A stretch of DNA of 64,000 nucleotides from Purpureocillium takamizusanense (Eukaryota; Ascomycota; Sordariomycetes; Hypocreales; Ophiocordycipitaceae), in contig NC_063070.1 of the NCBI RefSeq assembly GCF_022605165.1, forward strand, positions 2,976,001 through 3,040,000, written 5' to 3'. Below are positions 47,752-57,819 of this stretch, piece by piece (the first letter of the stretch is position 1; each line of letters starts with the position of its first letter). The translations under genes and the position numbers were made by a program. Below the pieces are notes generated by a model that did not search any database, was not told the origin of the DNA, and worked only from the letters and a program-made list of their open reading frames with translations.

Positions 47752-49045
47752 GACTTGGCGGAAGCGGGTGGGATATTTTCGGGGCTTGTGCTCCCCTCTG
47801 GCATCCACTTTCCCCAGCGCACGATGTCATCAACGGTTCGCATCGCGAGATTCTTTTTCATCTTTTTCCCGCCCCAGTTGTTGGGCGGGCGGGGAGAGAT
47901 GGGAGTCCAACGATGGATTGGGAGATAGGGGAACTAGATATGCTGTACATAGGCGAAGCAACAGCAGCACTGCCAGACTGCCCTTTCATCATCAGTCTCG
48001 CGATGGAGAACGGCCCGCACCGCGTGCTCGCGTGTTGGTTACACACGTACAGAGCCTGGTGCCACCAAGGAGATAGGCTTCGTGTTTGCATCTGCTCCGG
48101 TTTCCGGACGACGCGAACCGACGCATATACGTAATTTAGACGCGGTAGTACGTAGTATATTGGACATGATGGTGGTATTGGATATCTTGTCCCAAGACAC
48201 GGAACGGGGGGCAAGATGGAAATACCGGTAGCGAGGCAACGATGGGGGGGGGGGGGACTTGAGTAGCAACTGGACAGTACTAAGTAAGCAGTACGAAGCT
48301 TGGCGGTTTCCCAGCCGCGCTGCCTGCGTGGATGTAGTATTTCCTTGGTAGCCGTATTGACTACTATTTTGTTTTTGAAGCAACGGGAAAGAAAAAGGCT
48401 CTAGATGGAAAGGGGCAGCACCGCGTCACCGCCCACCGACGGAGGGCTCGGCGAGTCTTGATCTGGTCCGTCGTGGCACGACAGCTTTGGCGGTATTTCC
48501 CAGCCGGGCCACCCCTATGTACCTACGCCTACGAAGTACGTGATGCATGAAATAGATGCAGTATACCTTGGCCAGGGCTTGTTGGCACCATGTGCTCCCG
48601 TGCTGTAACACACATTTGGAATGCTGCTACAAAACAACTAGTACTGTACACTTTTCCTCTACAGCGTCATGAGCCCCCATCACGGCCTCTGGACTGACTG
48701 GACAAGGGGTATCATGACGCACGCATTCGAGCCAAGCAAGAGTTAGAAAGCCCCGTCCGTCATCTGACTCTGACCACCAGCCTTTTGCCGCAAGACATCC
48801 CAACCTGAACAAAATAGACCAGGCTGGCATATACCTACTCTATGCAGGTCAGACAATCAAGGACAAAAAGAAAAAAAAAGAGAGGGGGAGGGGAAAAAAA
48901 AAGAAAGTGCCAGCCCTGCCGCCCTGCCATGTGGCGTTGCGGTGGTGCGCGGCGCCGTGCTGTGTGTAACTGTCGCCGGTCCTGCAGGCACCACAAACGG
49001 TGCATATATATATGGGCATGGCGCCACCTTAAAAAGACGGACAGA

Positions 49046-49046
<1 letters not shown>

Positions 49047-49076
<30 letters not shown>
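49047..49076. repeat. (GGCA)n microsatellite
   Basis: Seven GGCA units in tandem followed by degenerate GACC/GGCAGACA units; same unit as the array near 13069. Confidence 0.85.
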
Positions 49077-49554
49077 ACCGGCAGACAGGTGTAAAACGAC
49101 GACGGCGACGACGGCGACGTGCGACTGGTGTGGTACACGCGTATATGCAATGTAATGATGCGACACCACCACACTCCGCGCAGGCGGCGGCATCGTCGGC
49201 ATCGTCGGCACCGTCGCCGACTGGGAACCTGGAACCATCATTCAACTGAGCCCCCTTCCCCCATTCATCATCCATCATTCATCCATCCATCCATCATCAA
49301 TAGCCCCTGCGCAGCGCAAACCAAACCCACCGAGCCGCGAAGACGGAATTGATGGCGTGGGCGTGGGCGTGGGCGTGGCGCGGCACGGCACGCATTGGCA
49401 ACTCATTACTTGAAAAATTGAAAAAAGAAACAATGGCGAACCGTATTTCCAGGTGGGCTTTTGGTTGGGGGCGACGAAACGACTGCTGCTGCGTTGCGCT
49501 ACGCCATACGTACATACCCAACGGGCTTTGTACTACAACGGACACCCGCATCGC

Positions 49555-49618
49555 GTAGTAGTAGCAGTAGTAGTTGCAGTTGCAGTTGCAGTAGTAGTAG
49601 TAGCAGCAGTGGTAGTAG
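49555..49618. repeat. GTA and GTTGCA compound microsatellite
   Basis: GTA trinucleotides flank three GTTGCA hexamers, then GTA resumes and decays into GCA and GTG units. Confidence 0.8.
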
Positions 49619-49689
49619 GGTATGTCGTGAGATGCGGCTGCTGCTGCTGCGCGCCGCTCGCGATGCGCACCCGAAAAGCGCATACTACC

Positions 49690-49836
49690 TCAGGTGATGG
49701 CGTGTCTTCCTAGAACTTCGGGTGCCCACTGCTCATCTAAAGGCCGTAGCCGTTCTATACCATACCAGAACCGCTCCTTTATATATCCGTGTAAACCAGC
49801 TACATAGGCTATTATAATAGGAAATGAAGTATACCA
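49690..49836 (-). pseudogene. Possible relic of a coding sequence (C-terminal fragment)
   Basis: A 48-codon frame between an upstream stop and a TGA reads like real protein (AYVAGLHGYIKERFWYGIE, then RLRPLDEQWAPEVLG), yet lacks any start and is AT-richer than surrounding DNA. Just upstream in another frame lies a second protein-like stretch (about 49845-49940, EIADAPTLAVSYEDGSLEDN) ending in its own stop, as if a frameshift separates two parts. I do not recognise the parent family; a decayed transposon or gene copy is the simplest guess. Confidence 0.4.
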
Positions 49837-50475
49837 TTATATGATCAGGGTTTAAGCGCCCCTTTCCCCATGTTATCCTCTAGAGAGCCGTCCTCGTAGG
49901 AGACTGCAAGAGTCGGGGCATCTGCGATTTCGCGATTCCCAGATTCTATGTGTTTTTCCTGGGAGGGTTGCAGCGTGAGAGGGAACCGAATGTCAACAAG
50001 GCCACTACATACATACAAGAGCCTCAGCCCCAGCATGTTGAGAGGTGCGACTGCAGGGGGAGGAAGGGAGGGGGCTGATAATGGGTTGCGCCCGCTGTAC
50101 ACACGACTGCAGACATGCATGGGTCGACGCCAGTACATCCATACACGTACCCGGTTGCGAGGCCCGCGTTTGTCGGTGGCCTGAGGAGCATGATGGGGGG
50201 ATATATGCTGGGTTGGGTGCTTTACGCTTCAGCTGCCGAGGTGCAGAGATGCAAAAGCGCACGCCCAGCACTGGGCACCAAGTTTACTTAGTAGGGGGGA
50301 GAGGTCTACAAGGTCGCTGCAGGCAAGTACGTTTTGCAAGAATAGATGATTATGCGAAACGTCGGGTAAATACCCTCACAATCATTGTAAGGAACCCATG
50401 ATGGACATTGGACGCGACAAGCAGACTACTCGCGAGTGAATGGATCCATTCAAAGTAAGAAAAAAAAAGCGCCAT

Positions 50476-51976
50476 CTAGCAACCCTCTTCTGCTATCTCT
50501 CGTGAAAATGAGTTCTTAAAGTATTCTTTCTCGTCCTCAAAGAAGCGCCTCTGCTCCTCCTCGCGGGCGATCAAAGCCTTCCGCTCTGGGGACTCCATCA
50601 TAAAGGCCGTCAGGCGCGGGTGGATGGCCTCCATGTAGAACGTCCTGAAATCGGGTTCCTCCGACCTCGGCTCTTCGACCTCGTAGAACACCAGGTCCCA
50701 GTACACGTCGTGCGTCAGGTCTGGGCTCAGCAGGGCCATCACTACGGCCGTGTGGCACCACGTTTCCATCTTGGTGGCCCACTCCTGGGAGAGTCGCCTC
50801 GGCGGCGGGAGAGCTCGCTCGCGGTCCCTGACGGCGGCGACGAGACGCCCGGCCTCGGTGTAGAAGAGGCTCTTGCCGAGGAGCATAAAGTCGGGCCCGC
50901 CGCCGGTCAGCCAGACGGGCGGGACGAGCATCTGCGCCGGAACGACAAAGCTCCATTCCCAGTCTAGGACGCCGATGAGGGTAAGCTCCTCATCGAAGAG
51001 CAAGTTACTCATCAGCATGAGCATATCCCCATGCATCAGGACAAAGGGCCCCCTGTCAGCGGCGGAGTCGACCCAAGTATCAAGCACGAAACGGCGAAAC
51101 TGGTGTCTCGCGTAGAGGGTGGCCCGGCCCGCGCGAGTGTCGAGTCCTATATCGGGGGATTTGTCGAACTCGTTGTCAGCCAGCCAGAACAGAGCGTCTA
51201 CAAAGCACCTGGCTGTCGAAAAGGTGGTTCTAGGCTTGATCCTCGCGCCGGGATCCATCCCCTCGAGCTCCTGCATCATCATCTCAATTGATAAAGGCCG
51301 GTGGCACACGCGGATGTCGTCAGGCTCGCAATCATACGATGGCTTTCCATCTACGATGGGCAGCCCGAGGGCGCCGATTTCGGGGAACTCGAGTTGACGG
51401 AGCTGCACGTAGACGTCGGCGAGCTGCTCGTGGAGCTTGCTCGTCGCCTCGGTCGGGCGGGTGTAGCTACGCCATCTCTTCTCCTTCTTGAAGCCGAGGT
51501 CCTTGAGGGTCCGGCCCTGAACGTAGTCCATGATGATGAAGGCCGTGCCGATCGGACTGCCCTCGGTGAAGGAGTAGGCGTGCACGCGGGGGATGGGGAT
51601 GGTGGTTTTAGCAGCGACATACCTACGCAAAGGCGCGTCTTCTGTCAGACAAACGGTGCCCGATTCAAAATATTTCAAGGGCATAGAGACTGGCTTACCT
51701 CATGGTGGCCAGCTCAATCTCAATCTTCTCGTCGATCCAGGCGGTGGCGCGCGCCGGCAGGGGAATTCGGACGGCCCATCTCTCCGGCGGGGAAGCATCA
51801 AACTCGACAAAGACGCAGACATTGAAGGAGCCGTGTTTGGGGGACCCAAACGTCTTGCACGGAAGAAGGCCTGCGTGGTAGGACGAGGCGAGACGGCATA
51901 TAGCTTCGGAGTCGATGGAGTCGATGAAGCGCTGACGATCCTTGTCAGCCTTGTCTTTGATGATGGCATTTCTCAT
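50476..51976 (-). CDS. APH-like phosphotransferase family protein
   Basis: Two exons: 51976-51699 and 51622-50476, encoding 474 aa from the ATG at 51976; the frame is open to 52138, but the upstream part has no family character. Donor GTAAGC and acceptor GCGTAG rejoin ELATM to RYVAAKTTIPIPRVHAY, the typical small-lobe sequence of fungal aminoglycoside-phosphotransferase-like (APH) kinases. The large lobe has the catalytic HGD at about residue 289 and the metal-binding LDWEW. The catalytic loop is HGDMLMLMSN: six residues lie between the aspartate and the asparagine, where the kinase pattern HxDxxxxN has four. The two extra residues look like a duplicated ATGCT(C/G) unit. Such fungal APH proteins have no known substrate; whether this copy is active is doubtful. 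Confidence 0.87.
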
Positions 51977-52572
51977 CGTCGTGGGGATGGTGAGATGGAT
52001 GAGGCGCGGCCCCTCAGCCAACGGGCCGCTCAAAGACACGTCGTATGCGGGGAAGTACGAAGTACGTACAGGGCAAGCAATTGATTCCCTACAACCGACC
52101 AACAACAACATGGAACCATTCACAACCAGCCCCTGCATGTCCGGCCAAGGTGCCGCACGCCTACCGTTGCTCGACAGTCTACACTCTACAGCATGTCGAC
52201 GACGTCCTTGGCCAGTTGGAGCTTCATCACCCCCTGGCTATGGGTATCCTCACACAGACGGATCGAGACAACGTGCTGTAGACGTACGGCCCGGCCTGAT
52301 CTTGAACCCCCCCCCCTCACAGCAGCAGTCGCAATGCGGACCCAGCCATCAACTACTCTACACGTCTCGTTCAATTGTATTCTGCAAGATGCGACCATAC
52401 CCGGCTGGCCCGAACCTTTTCGCGCCATGCTGATGCGAATGCCCTCAAACGCAGCCCCCCCGCCTGCGCGCTTTGCTTGTCGATACATGAAAAACGCCCA
52501 TTTCCGGGTCCACAAGAACTTCCAGTGTTCAAAAAGTCCCCATATTGAGATCACGGGCTGCCGACCCCTGCC
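51977..52572. other. Intergenic region between APH-like gene and MCM10
   Basis: About 0.6 kb holding the APH-like promoter and MCM10 3' flank. A GAAGTACGAAGTACGTAC motif lies at about 52053-52069, just upstream of the APH-like start. No further gene was seen. Confidence 0.5.
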
Positions 52573-55026
52573 CTACTTGACAATAATCAGTTCGTCGTCA
52601 TCGTCGTCGTCGTCCAGCGACAGCTGCCTGGCCGCCAGGTCTGCGCTGGCGGCGTCCAAGCCCAGGCTCTCCCGCCCGGCCTCGCGGATTCCCTTTTCCG
52701 TCACGAACCGCGTCTTCTTGCGTACCGGCGACTTGGAGCCGCTCTTCTGCGTGTGCAGCTTCTGCCCGTCCTTCATGCTCGACAGCTTGTCCCGCAGGTT
52801 GCTGCCCCAGCCAAACCCGCCTCCTGCCGCAGCGGCCCCTGAGCCTCTGGCGCTGCCTGCCGTGGAGCCAGCCTGTGAGCTCTCGGGCCGCTTGCGCTTG
52901 ATGGGGCTGAGGTGAATGGCCCGGTCCTTGCTATGCAGACCGAGAGATGCAGCGTCCAACTTTGGCAGTTCGCCTGCCGTCTCTGATGCCGCGAGCGCGG
53001 CCCGTGAGGAACTGCTGGGTGCCGCGTTGCCAGCCTTCTTCTCGCCCGCCCGTTGCATATACTCGCGTCCCGCAGCGTTGCCCACCTTCCCGAGCTGCTT
53101 CATCATCTCGCGCTCCTTTTCCTTGGCCTCCAAGTTCCGCTTAAGAAACTCGGCCTTTTCCTTGCGGTCGGCCGGCGCGCGGTCCTTGCCGTCGATGAGG
53201 TCCGCTGCGCTGAACGACCTCGACGCGAACCACTGCGTCTTGGTCTCCCAGTCGTAATTGTCGGGTCCCTTGCCTCGCCCGTCCCATTCCTTGAACCCGC
53301 CGCCGCGGCCTCCTTCGCGGCTTCCGCGACCGCCACGCCGGCCCCTGTCACCGAAGCCGCTCGTGTTGACCTCCATCCGTGTTGAGCGCTGCTTGCGAAC
53401 GGCCTCGTTGGAGTGAAACTCGCAGAACTGAGTCCTCTTCTTGTTGACCCATGCGCCGCACATGTCCCCGTCCTTCTTCACCGACTGGCAGAATCCTAAA
53501 TCGCGCGCCGCGCCAATCTCGATGATGGTGTCGGCGTCTGAGTTGATGACTAGACTGAATCGCCCCGTGTCCAGCCTCCCGGGTGGTGGCGGCATGATGC
53601 TGGGGTTGAGGATGGCCACCACCGTGCCCTCTGTCAGCTTCCAGAACCTCGTGAACCCCGAGTCGAAAAGAAAGAGCTCCAGCTCAAACTCCAGGTCGCA
53701 TAGCGTCATGACCATGTACTTGCCTCGGTCGTCCGACCGGCCCTTTTTTGCCTCGGATTTCTTATGGGCGCGCGGCTCCGACTTTTTGGCCACAATGGCA
53801 AACGCAACAACGTCCTGCTCGACGTCGGGCAGAGCAAAGTCTGGTGCCTTGACGTCGCGGAGCAGCTCTTTGATGTTCATCGTCTTCTTTCCTGACACGT
53901 GCCGCGCGAGGACGCGATGCGGGACGATACGACGGGACAGGTGAAAGCATGAATATGGTTCAAAGGCCGAGGCTCCCTCGTCACCCTCTCGAGATACTGT
54001 GTCCTGCGACGACTTCTCTGTGAAGGAACTAGACTCGCCCATGGTTGCGTGAGATGTGACGTTTGGTACCGTCTTGCTGCGTGGCAGCGTACCACCCGCC
54101 TTGCCCTTGGTCGTGATCTGCTCGCGGGTAAACGATGGCGCTGCGATGGGCTCGTCCGAGATGTCGACGGCGTTTTTCTTGTACGCTTCCATTTCCTTCT
54201 TATCGATGCCGAATGCGTTTGTCCTCACCTGCCGAATCTTCTCTTCTCTCGTAGCGCGAAAGGTTTCCTCCGTTCGCGCCGAGGCCAGCCGCTCGTTGAA
54301 GCTGACCGGCCTCGGAGCTTCTTGCGCGGCCAAGACCGAGTTGGAGGATCTGGACCGTTCCAAGTAGCCGCCGCCTCGCGCGGTGCGGGCGCCCGATGCG
54401 CTCTTGCTGCTGGGTGCTCGCTTCAGCGAAATGTCCTTTGCCTTGAGGCCCTTGTCTATTCCGAGTAAGACTCTGCTGGGTGACGTTTGTTGCAGAGGCG
54501 CCTGGGCCCGCCGGATCGGGGATGCAGGAACCTGTACCTGGCTTCGTGCTGCGAGTCGCGTCGGATCTTCAGAGCCCGGGGTGCTAGCCCGAGCGCTTCT
54601 CTGCGGCTCGGCGCCAGTGGCGAGTGGCTGTGGCTGCGGACCATCGTCTTGCGTCTTGGTCAAGATATTTTCCTTATTCTTTGCGTTCTGAAGCTTCTTG
54701 AGTCTGAGTCGAGCCTGAATCTCCTGCAATTTCAGTTGCAACGTCTCCTCGTCTTCGTCATCCTCGTCCTCGTCAAGATGCAGCCCCAGTCCACCTCCAG
54801 GTGACAGGCTCGCGGCGGCCATGAGGCGTCGACGCCTCGACGGCGAGGGGGAGGGCGACGTCTGGCTCAGCAGCTCTCTATAGCGCTGTCGTCCGCCGGG
54901 CGTGCTGAGAAGGGCTTCGTGGGGAGATCGTGGTGGCCATTGGGGCTCGGCATCTGGAGCAGTTGGGCGAGGGTCAGTTGGGCGAGCTGACGCTCGGCGA
55001 GTGACGAGAGCTTTACCTGGAGCCAT
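52573..55026 (-). CDS. MCM10: MCM10 DNA replication initiation factor
   Basis: Single exon, 817 aa from the ATG at 55026 (the frame continues upstream only to a non-ATG codon). Mcm10 helps activate the CMG helicase and recruits polymerase alpha to origins in the nucleus. An N-terminal acidic coiled coil (about 65-115) precedes a basic linker, then the OB-fold domain (about 390-500, including SCFHLSRRIVPHRV and CDLEFELELFLFDSGFTRFWKL). The zinc finger follows near 515-545 with CQSVKKDGDMC and FCEFH, a C-x9-C-x11-C-x2-H pattern as in the zf-primase family. The glycine/arginine-rich segment and the basic KKTRF motif near the end are also typical. The protein ends in an aspartate run. It is divergent from the RNase H2B gene. 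Confidence 0.94.
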   Translation of the reverse strand: MAPGKALVTRRASARPTDPRPTAPDAEPQWPPRSPHEALLSTPGGRQRYRELLSQTSPSPSPSRRRRLMAAASLSPGGGLGLHLDEDEDDEDEETLQLKLQEIQARLRLKKLQNAKNKENILTKTQDDGPQPQPLATGAEPQRSARASTPGSEDPTRLAARSQVQVPASPIRRAQAPLQQTSPSRVLLGIDKGLKAKDISLKRAPSSKSASGARTARGGGYLERSRSSNSVLAAQEAPRPVSFNERLASARTEETFRATREEKIRQVRTNAFGIDKKEMEAYKKNAVDISDEPIAAPSFTREQITTKGKAGGTLPRSKTVPNVTSHATMGESSSFTEKSSQDTVSREGDEGASAFEPYSCFHLSRRIVPHRVLARHVSGKKTMNIKELLRDVKAPDFALPDVEQDVVAFAIVAKKSEPRAHKKSEAKKGRSDDRGKYMVMTLCDLEFELELFLFDSGFTRFWKLTEGTVVAILNPSIMPPPPGRLDTGRFSLVINSDADTIIEIGAARDLGFCQSVKKDGDMCGAWVNKKRTQFCEFHSNEAVRKQRSTRMEVNTSGFGDRGRRGGRGSREGGRGGGFKEWDGRGKGPDNYDWETKTQWFASRSFSAADLIDGKDRAPADRKEKAEFLKRNLEAKEKEREMMKQLGKVGNAAGREYMQRAGEKKAGNAAPSSSSRAALAASETAGELPKLDAASLGLHSKDRAIHLSPIKRKRPESSQAGSTAGSARGSGAAAAGGGFGWGSNLRDKLSSMKDGQKLHTQKSGSKSPVRKKTRFVTEKGIREAGRESLGLDAASADLAARQLSLDDDDDDDELIIVK

Positions 55027-55414
55027 GACTGCAGACTCGTTCAGCTTGTGTCGGCCAGGAACCAAGCCCAGGCAAACAGCGGGGATTGACGGCGCATAGC
55101 CGCAAAGACTGCCGTTGCAAAGGAGCCGGGGGGGGGGTGAAGGGGGTTTGAGATGGCAGGAAGGTATAGGCGTGAGTGGTGCTTGGTGTTGACCAAGGTG
55201 CAGGCAGAGGTAACGGCGGCGGGCCAGTGGCGCGGCCCCAAAAGAAAACCAGGCCGATGTTTCGCAGATGGCAAGGTGCAGCTAGCCGTTGGTCACAAAG
55301 GGCAGCCCCAGACTCTGTTTGCTGGCGCCGCGGGTTTGGTTTGGTTGGTTTTGGTGCGGTGAAGCAAGGTGTGGAATGGGGAAAGGGTCGGTCAGTGGGA
55401 CCGCGACGCGCTTT

Positions 55415-55420
55415 ACGCGT
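55415..55420. promoter_or_regulatory. ACGCGT (MCB-like) box 1
   Basis: A perfect palindromic MluI hexamer in the shared MCM10/RNase H2B promoter, followed by CAAAG. It could be an MBF site serving either direction. Confidence 0.45.
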
Positions 55421-55454
55421 CAAAGACCCTGGCCCCACCTTTCCAGGTCCGGCA

Positions 55455-55460
55455 ACGCGT
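55455..55460. promoter_or_regulatory. ACGCGT (MCB-like) box 2
   Basis: The second perfect hexamer, 40 nt from box 1, in the same divergent promoter. Confidence 0.45.
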
Positions 55461-55697
55461 CTGGGGATCGAGGCAGCTCCCGTCCGAGTCTCTCAGGGCC
55501 AAGGGGGCGGCGGCATCAGCATTGATCACCGACACAGCAGCGCACGAGCTGCTTTGACCTTGGCTAATTGCTCATCTAATTGCAATTTTCCGTTCATGGG
55601 CTCCTCTTCTCCCTTTGGATAGCACAGACAGCCGCTCGACACAAGCCCAGGAAGACCGACTTCACCATCGCGTGCTCACCACCCTGGGCCGCGCACA

Positions 55698-57002
55698 ATG
55701 CCGAGAACACGATCGACCAAGACCGGGCCGGCGGACTCGAAAGAGCCTGTCACGCCAGTTTCCTCTTCCAAATTTGCCCTCACGTCCAGCACAGGACCCC
55801 CGCCCAAGCTCTTCATCCTCCCGAAGCGAGCTACACCGGAAGCCCGCATCGTCACGCTCCCCAATCCAAGACACGGCCAGCCGGCTCGCTACCTCGTCTG
55901 CCCCGACACCGGCATTTACGAGTTTACCAAGATTGCCTCTCCCAGCCATACGCCTCGGAGCTGGCTCGTCGAGACTCACGACGGCTCTACGGAAACGAAA
56001 ACGGGAGACGCCACGGATATCAAGGCCCAGGTCATGATGGGGGCGGAGCTGTACATTGCCACGAGCATTGACCCAGTCTTCCTCGTCCTGCCAGCCCTCG
56101 TCGACTCGCAAGTCGCTAAGGGCTCGGACGAGAAGAAGCGCCTGTTTCTGTCGAGCGATGACCACTTTGACAAGCTTCCGGAGGAATCATCTCACCTATC
56201 GGAGATCCTGAGATGGGAGAAGACGAGGGGACTTATCGAGCGTCGGATGGCTGCCATATGCGATACAGTCGAAGCCGGAGACGAGAGCATGTTCCGCCTG
56301 AACGAAGACAAGCTGTTGGCGACCGTGCTCGGCAAGGCCCAGAAGATGAGCGCCGCGGGTCTGCCCGCGAGCATGGCAGACAAGTTTGTCAAGCGGCCGC
56401 TCGAGGCCCCGGTCATACTGCAGAAGCGAAGCCCGCCAGCCAGCGGTGGCCAAAAGGAGACCAGTGACTCCCAGGTATCGACGCCCCAGACAGACTCGGC
56501 GACCTCGCAGTCTACCGTCACGACAACCGACTCGGCCATGTCCTTTACTTCGCAAGCCTCGACCGCCGCCACGTCATTCACGGCAGACGGGCTAGCGACG
56601 GACACTATCATGAACACGGTTGAGGCTTCCACCGAGGTCGTCACGCTGCAGAGTCTCCGAGTGGCCTTTGACTTCATCTGCTCCAATTACGTCGCGCCGG
56701 TGACCGCCGAGCTGCTATGTCAGCGGCTACAGTCGGGCGAATCCGTCGACTTTGCTCCCCTGGACAAGTACCTCGCCAAGGTCGCCGAGCTTCGAGCCGA
56801 GGCTTTTGCCTCGCGGGCTACGACGGACTTTTCGCGCAAGCGCGCCTTCGACGAAGAGGAAGAGGAAGCGCGACAGGACAAGAAGCGGAAGCTGGAGGAG
56901 GAGAAGAAGCGCAAGGCCAACGAAAGTCGCGGCGTCAGGGATCTCAAAAAGGTCAATACGAGCGGGATGAAGAAGCTGAGCCACTTTTTCAAGGCAAAAT
57001 AA
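55698..57002 (+). CDS. RNH202: Ribonuclease H2 subunit B (Rnh202/Ydr279)
   Basis: Single exon, 434 aa. RNase H2 removes ribonucleotides embedded in DNA and RNA-DNA hybrids; subunit B is a non-catalytic scaffold. The N-terminal half shows the RNase H2B triple-barrel region with PKLFILPKRATPEARIVTLP, a YLVCPDTGIYEF segment and the SIDPVFLVLPAL strand. The helical C-terminal part includes LRVAFDFICSNYVAP. A disordered Ser/Thr linker (about 250-310) divides them. The last residues, MKKLSHFFKAK, form a PIP-box-like motif that would tether the enzyme to PCNA. It is divergent from MCM10 and tail-to-tail with DUO1, with 70 nt between stop codons. Confidence 0.92.
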   Translation: MPRTRSTKTGPADSKEPVTPVSSSKFALTSSTGPPPKLFILPKRATPEARIVTLPNPRHGQPARYLVCPDTGIYEFTKIASPSHTPRSWLVETHDGSTETKTGDATDIKAQVMMGAELYIATSIDPVFLVLPALVDSQVAKGSDEKKRLFLSSDDHFDKLPEESSHLSEILRWEKTRGLIERRMAAICDTVEAGDESMFRLNEDKLLATVLGKAQKMSAAGLPASMADKFVKRPLEAPVILQKRSPPASGGQKETSDSQVSTPQTDSATSQSTVTTTDSAMSFTSQASTAATSFTADGLATDTIMNTVEASTEVVTLQSLRVAFDFICSNYVAPVTAELLCQRLQSGESVDFAPLDKYLAKVAELRAEAFASRATTDFSRKRAFDEEEEEARQDKKRKLEEEKKRKANESRGVRDLKKVNTSGMKKLSHFFKAK

Positions 57003-57072
57003 AGGCTCCTGTTATGATTGGGTATCTTTGCGGACAAAACGGCGAAACGAGAGGCGACTGGCCGTCAGGCCG

Positions 57073-57819
57073 TCATCTCGCGGCTCTAGAGCGCCCCCTG
57101 GTTGTGCCGAGTCCTCTGCCTGTGCCCGAGGTGCCGCGAGTACTCGATGCCGTCCCAAATCTGTTATTATCCGACAAGTGGGACGCAGTGCCGCCTCGCG
57201 AACTGACTCGCCCGCGGCTCGTCATCCGGGTGCGCGACGCGCCGCGTGTGCCACGAGACGGCGTCGGGGCGCCGAGCCTGCGCCTTTCCTCTTCCTCCTC
57301 CCGGCGTCGGCGGAGATCTTCGCGCCTTTGCTCCTCCTCGGCGGCCCTGCGCTCGGCAGCCCGCTGCCTCTCGAGCGCCTCCGCCTCCTGCTCGGCGAGG
57401 TCTTCCGTCGCGCCTTTCCAGCCGGGATGGAGGACAAGGCGTTGGTTGTGCTCGGTCTGCGAGAGGATGCGCGTCCAGGTGTTAAGAAGGGTCGAGGCGT
57501 TGGAGACGGTATTTGAGACGACCTGCACCACAGGTTAGAGCTGGGACGGACGACGGGTTTATGTTTAACGCACCTCCATGTTCCCGTCCGTGCGGCCGAG
57601 GGTAGCCAGGATGCCCTCGATGGACTCGTTGATCTTGCGTACACCCTCTAGTTCCTTTTGCAGGGCGGCTTCGCGGTCGACCTGCCTGTCTTGGGCCGTC
57701 GGGGTCTTGGGAGTCTTGGGAGTCTTGGGAGTCCTAGGCGTCTTTGGGCGCGGCTCGGGGGCGGCATGGTCTGGCGACGCCCAAATGTCGGACTCGGTAT
57801 ATTCTGTGTCGTCGGCCAT
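57073..57819 (-). CDS. DUO1: DASH/DAM1 complex subunit Duo1
   Basis: Two exons: 57819-57574 and 57522-57073, encoding 231 aa. The intron is phase 0, with a GTGCGT donor, a CTCTAAC branch site and a GTGCAG acceptor, and joins NME to VVSNTV. The core (about 50-110: ALQKELEGVRKINESIEGI, then NASTLLNTWTRILSQTEHNQRL) is the Duo1 signature. Duo1 is part of the DASH ring that couples kinetochores to microtubule ends. The N-terminus has a run of KTP/RTP repeats (about 25-40), potential CDK sites. The tail is a charged helix of glutamate/arginine followed by Ser/Arg/Gly-rich sequence. It shares an upstream region with the divergent CDK-site-rich gene. Confidence 0.92.

Larger units (their letters stand above)
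46877..50475. other. Intergenic region, about 3.6 kb
   Basis: Between the tyrosinase start and the 3' end of the APH-like gene. It holds a GTAC tetranucleotide array (47735-47751), a GGCA array (49047-49076), a GTGGGC array (about 49354-49378), a GTA/GTTGCA array (49555-49618) and an AT-richer patch near 49740-49860 described separately as a coding relic. No intact gene was found. Confidence 0.55.
55027..55697. promoter_or_regulatory. Divergent MCM10 / RNase H2B promoter
   Basis: The 671-nt interval separates two replication-linked genes transcribed in opposite directions. It carries two perfect ACGCGT hexamers 40 nt apart (55415 and 55455) and an ACGCGC nearby (55406). ACGCGT is the MluI cell-cycle box bound by the MBF complex in yeasts, which drives G1/S expression of replication genes. 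Confidence 0.55.

Noticed and set aside
46939..47808. 289-codon minus-strand frame upstream of tyrosinase
   Set aside because: Irregular composition, no motif, and runs into GTAC-rich DNA.
51977..52138. Upstream extension of the APH-like protein
   Set aside because: The added 54 residues do not resemble the family; the ATG at 51976 gives a normal start.
55027..55065. Extension of MCM10 to 55065
   Set aside because: The first codon there is TTG, not ATG; 55026 is the first ATG.
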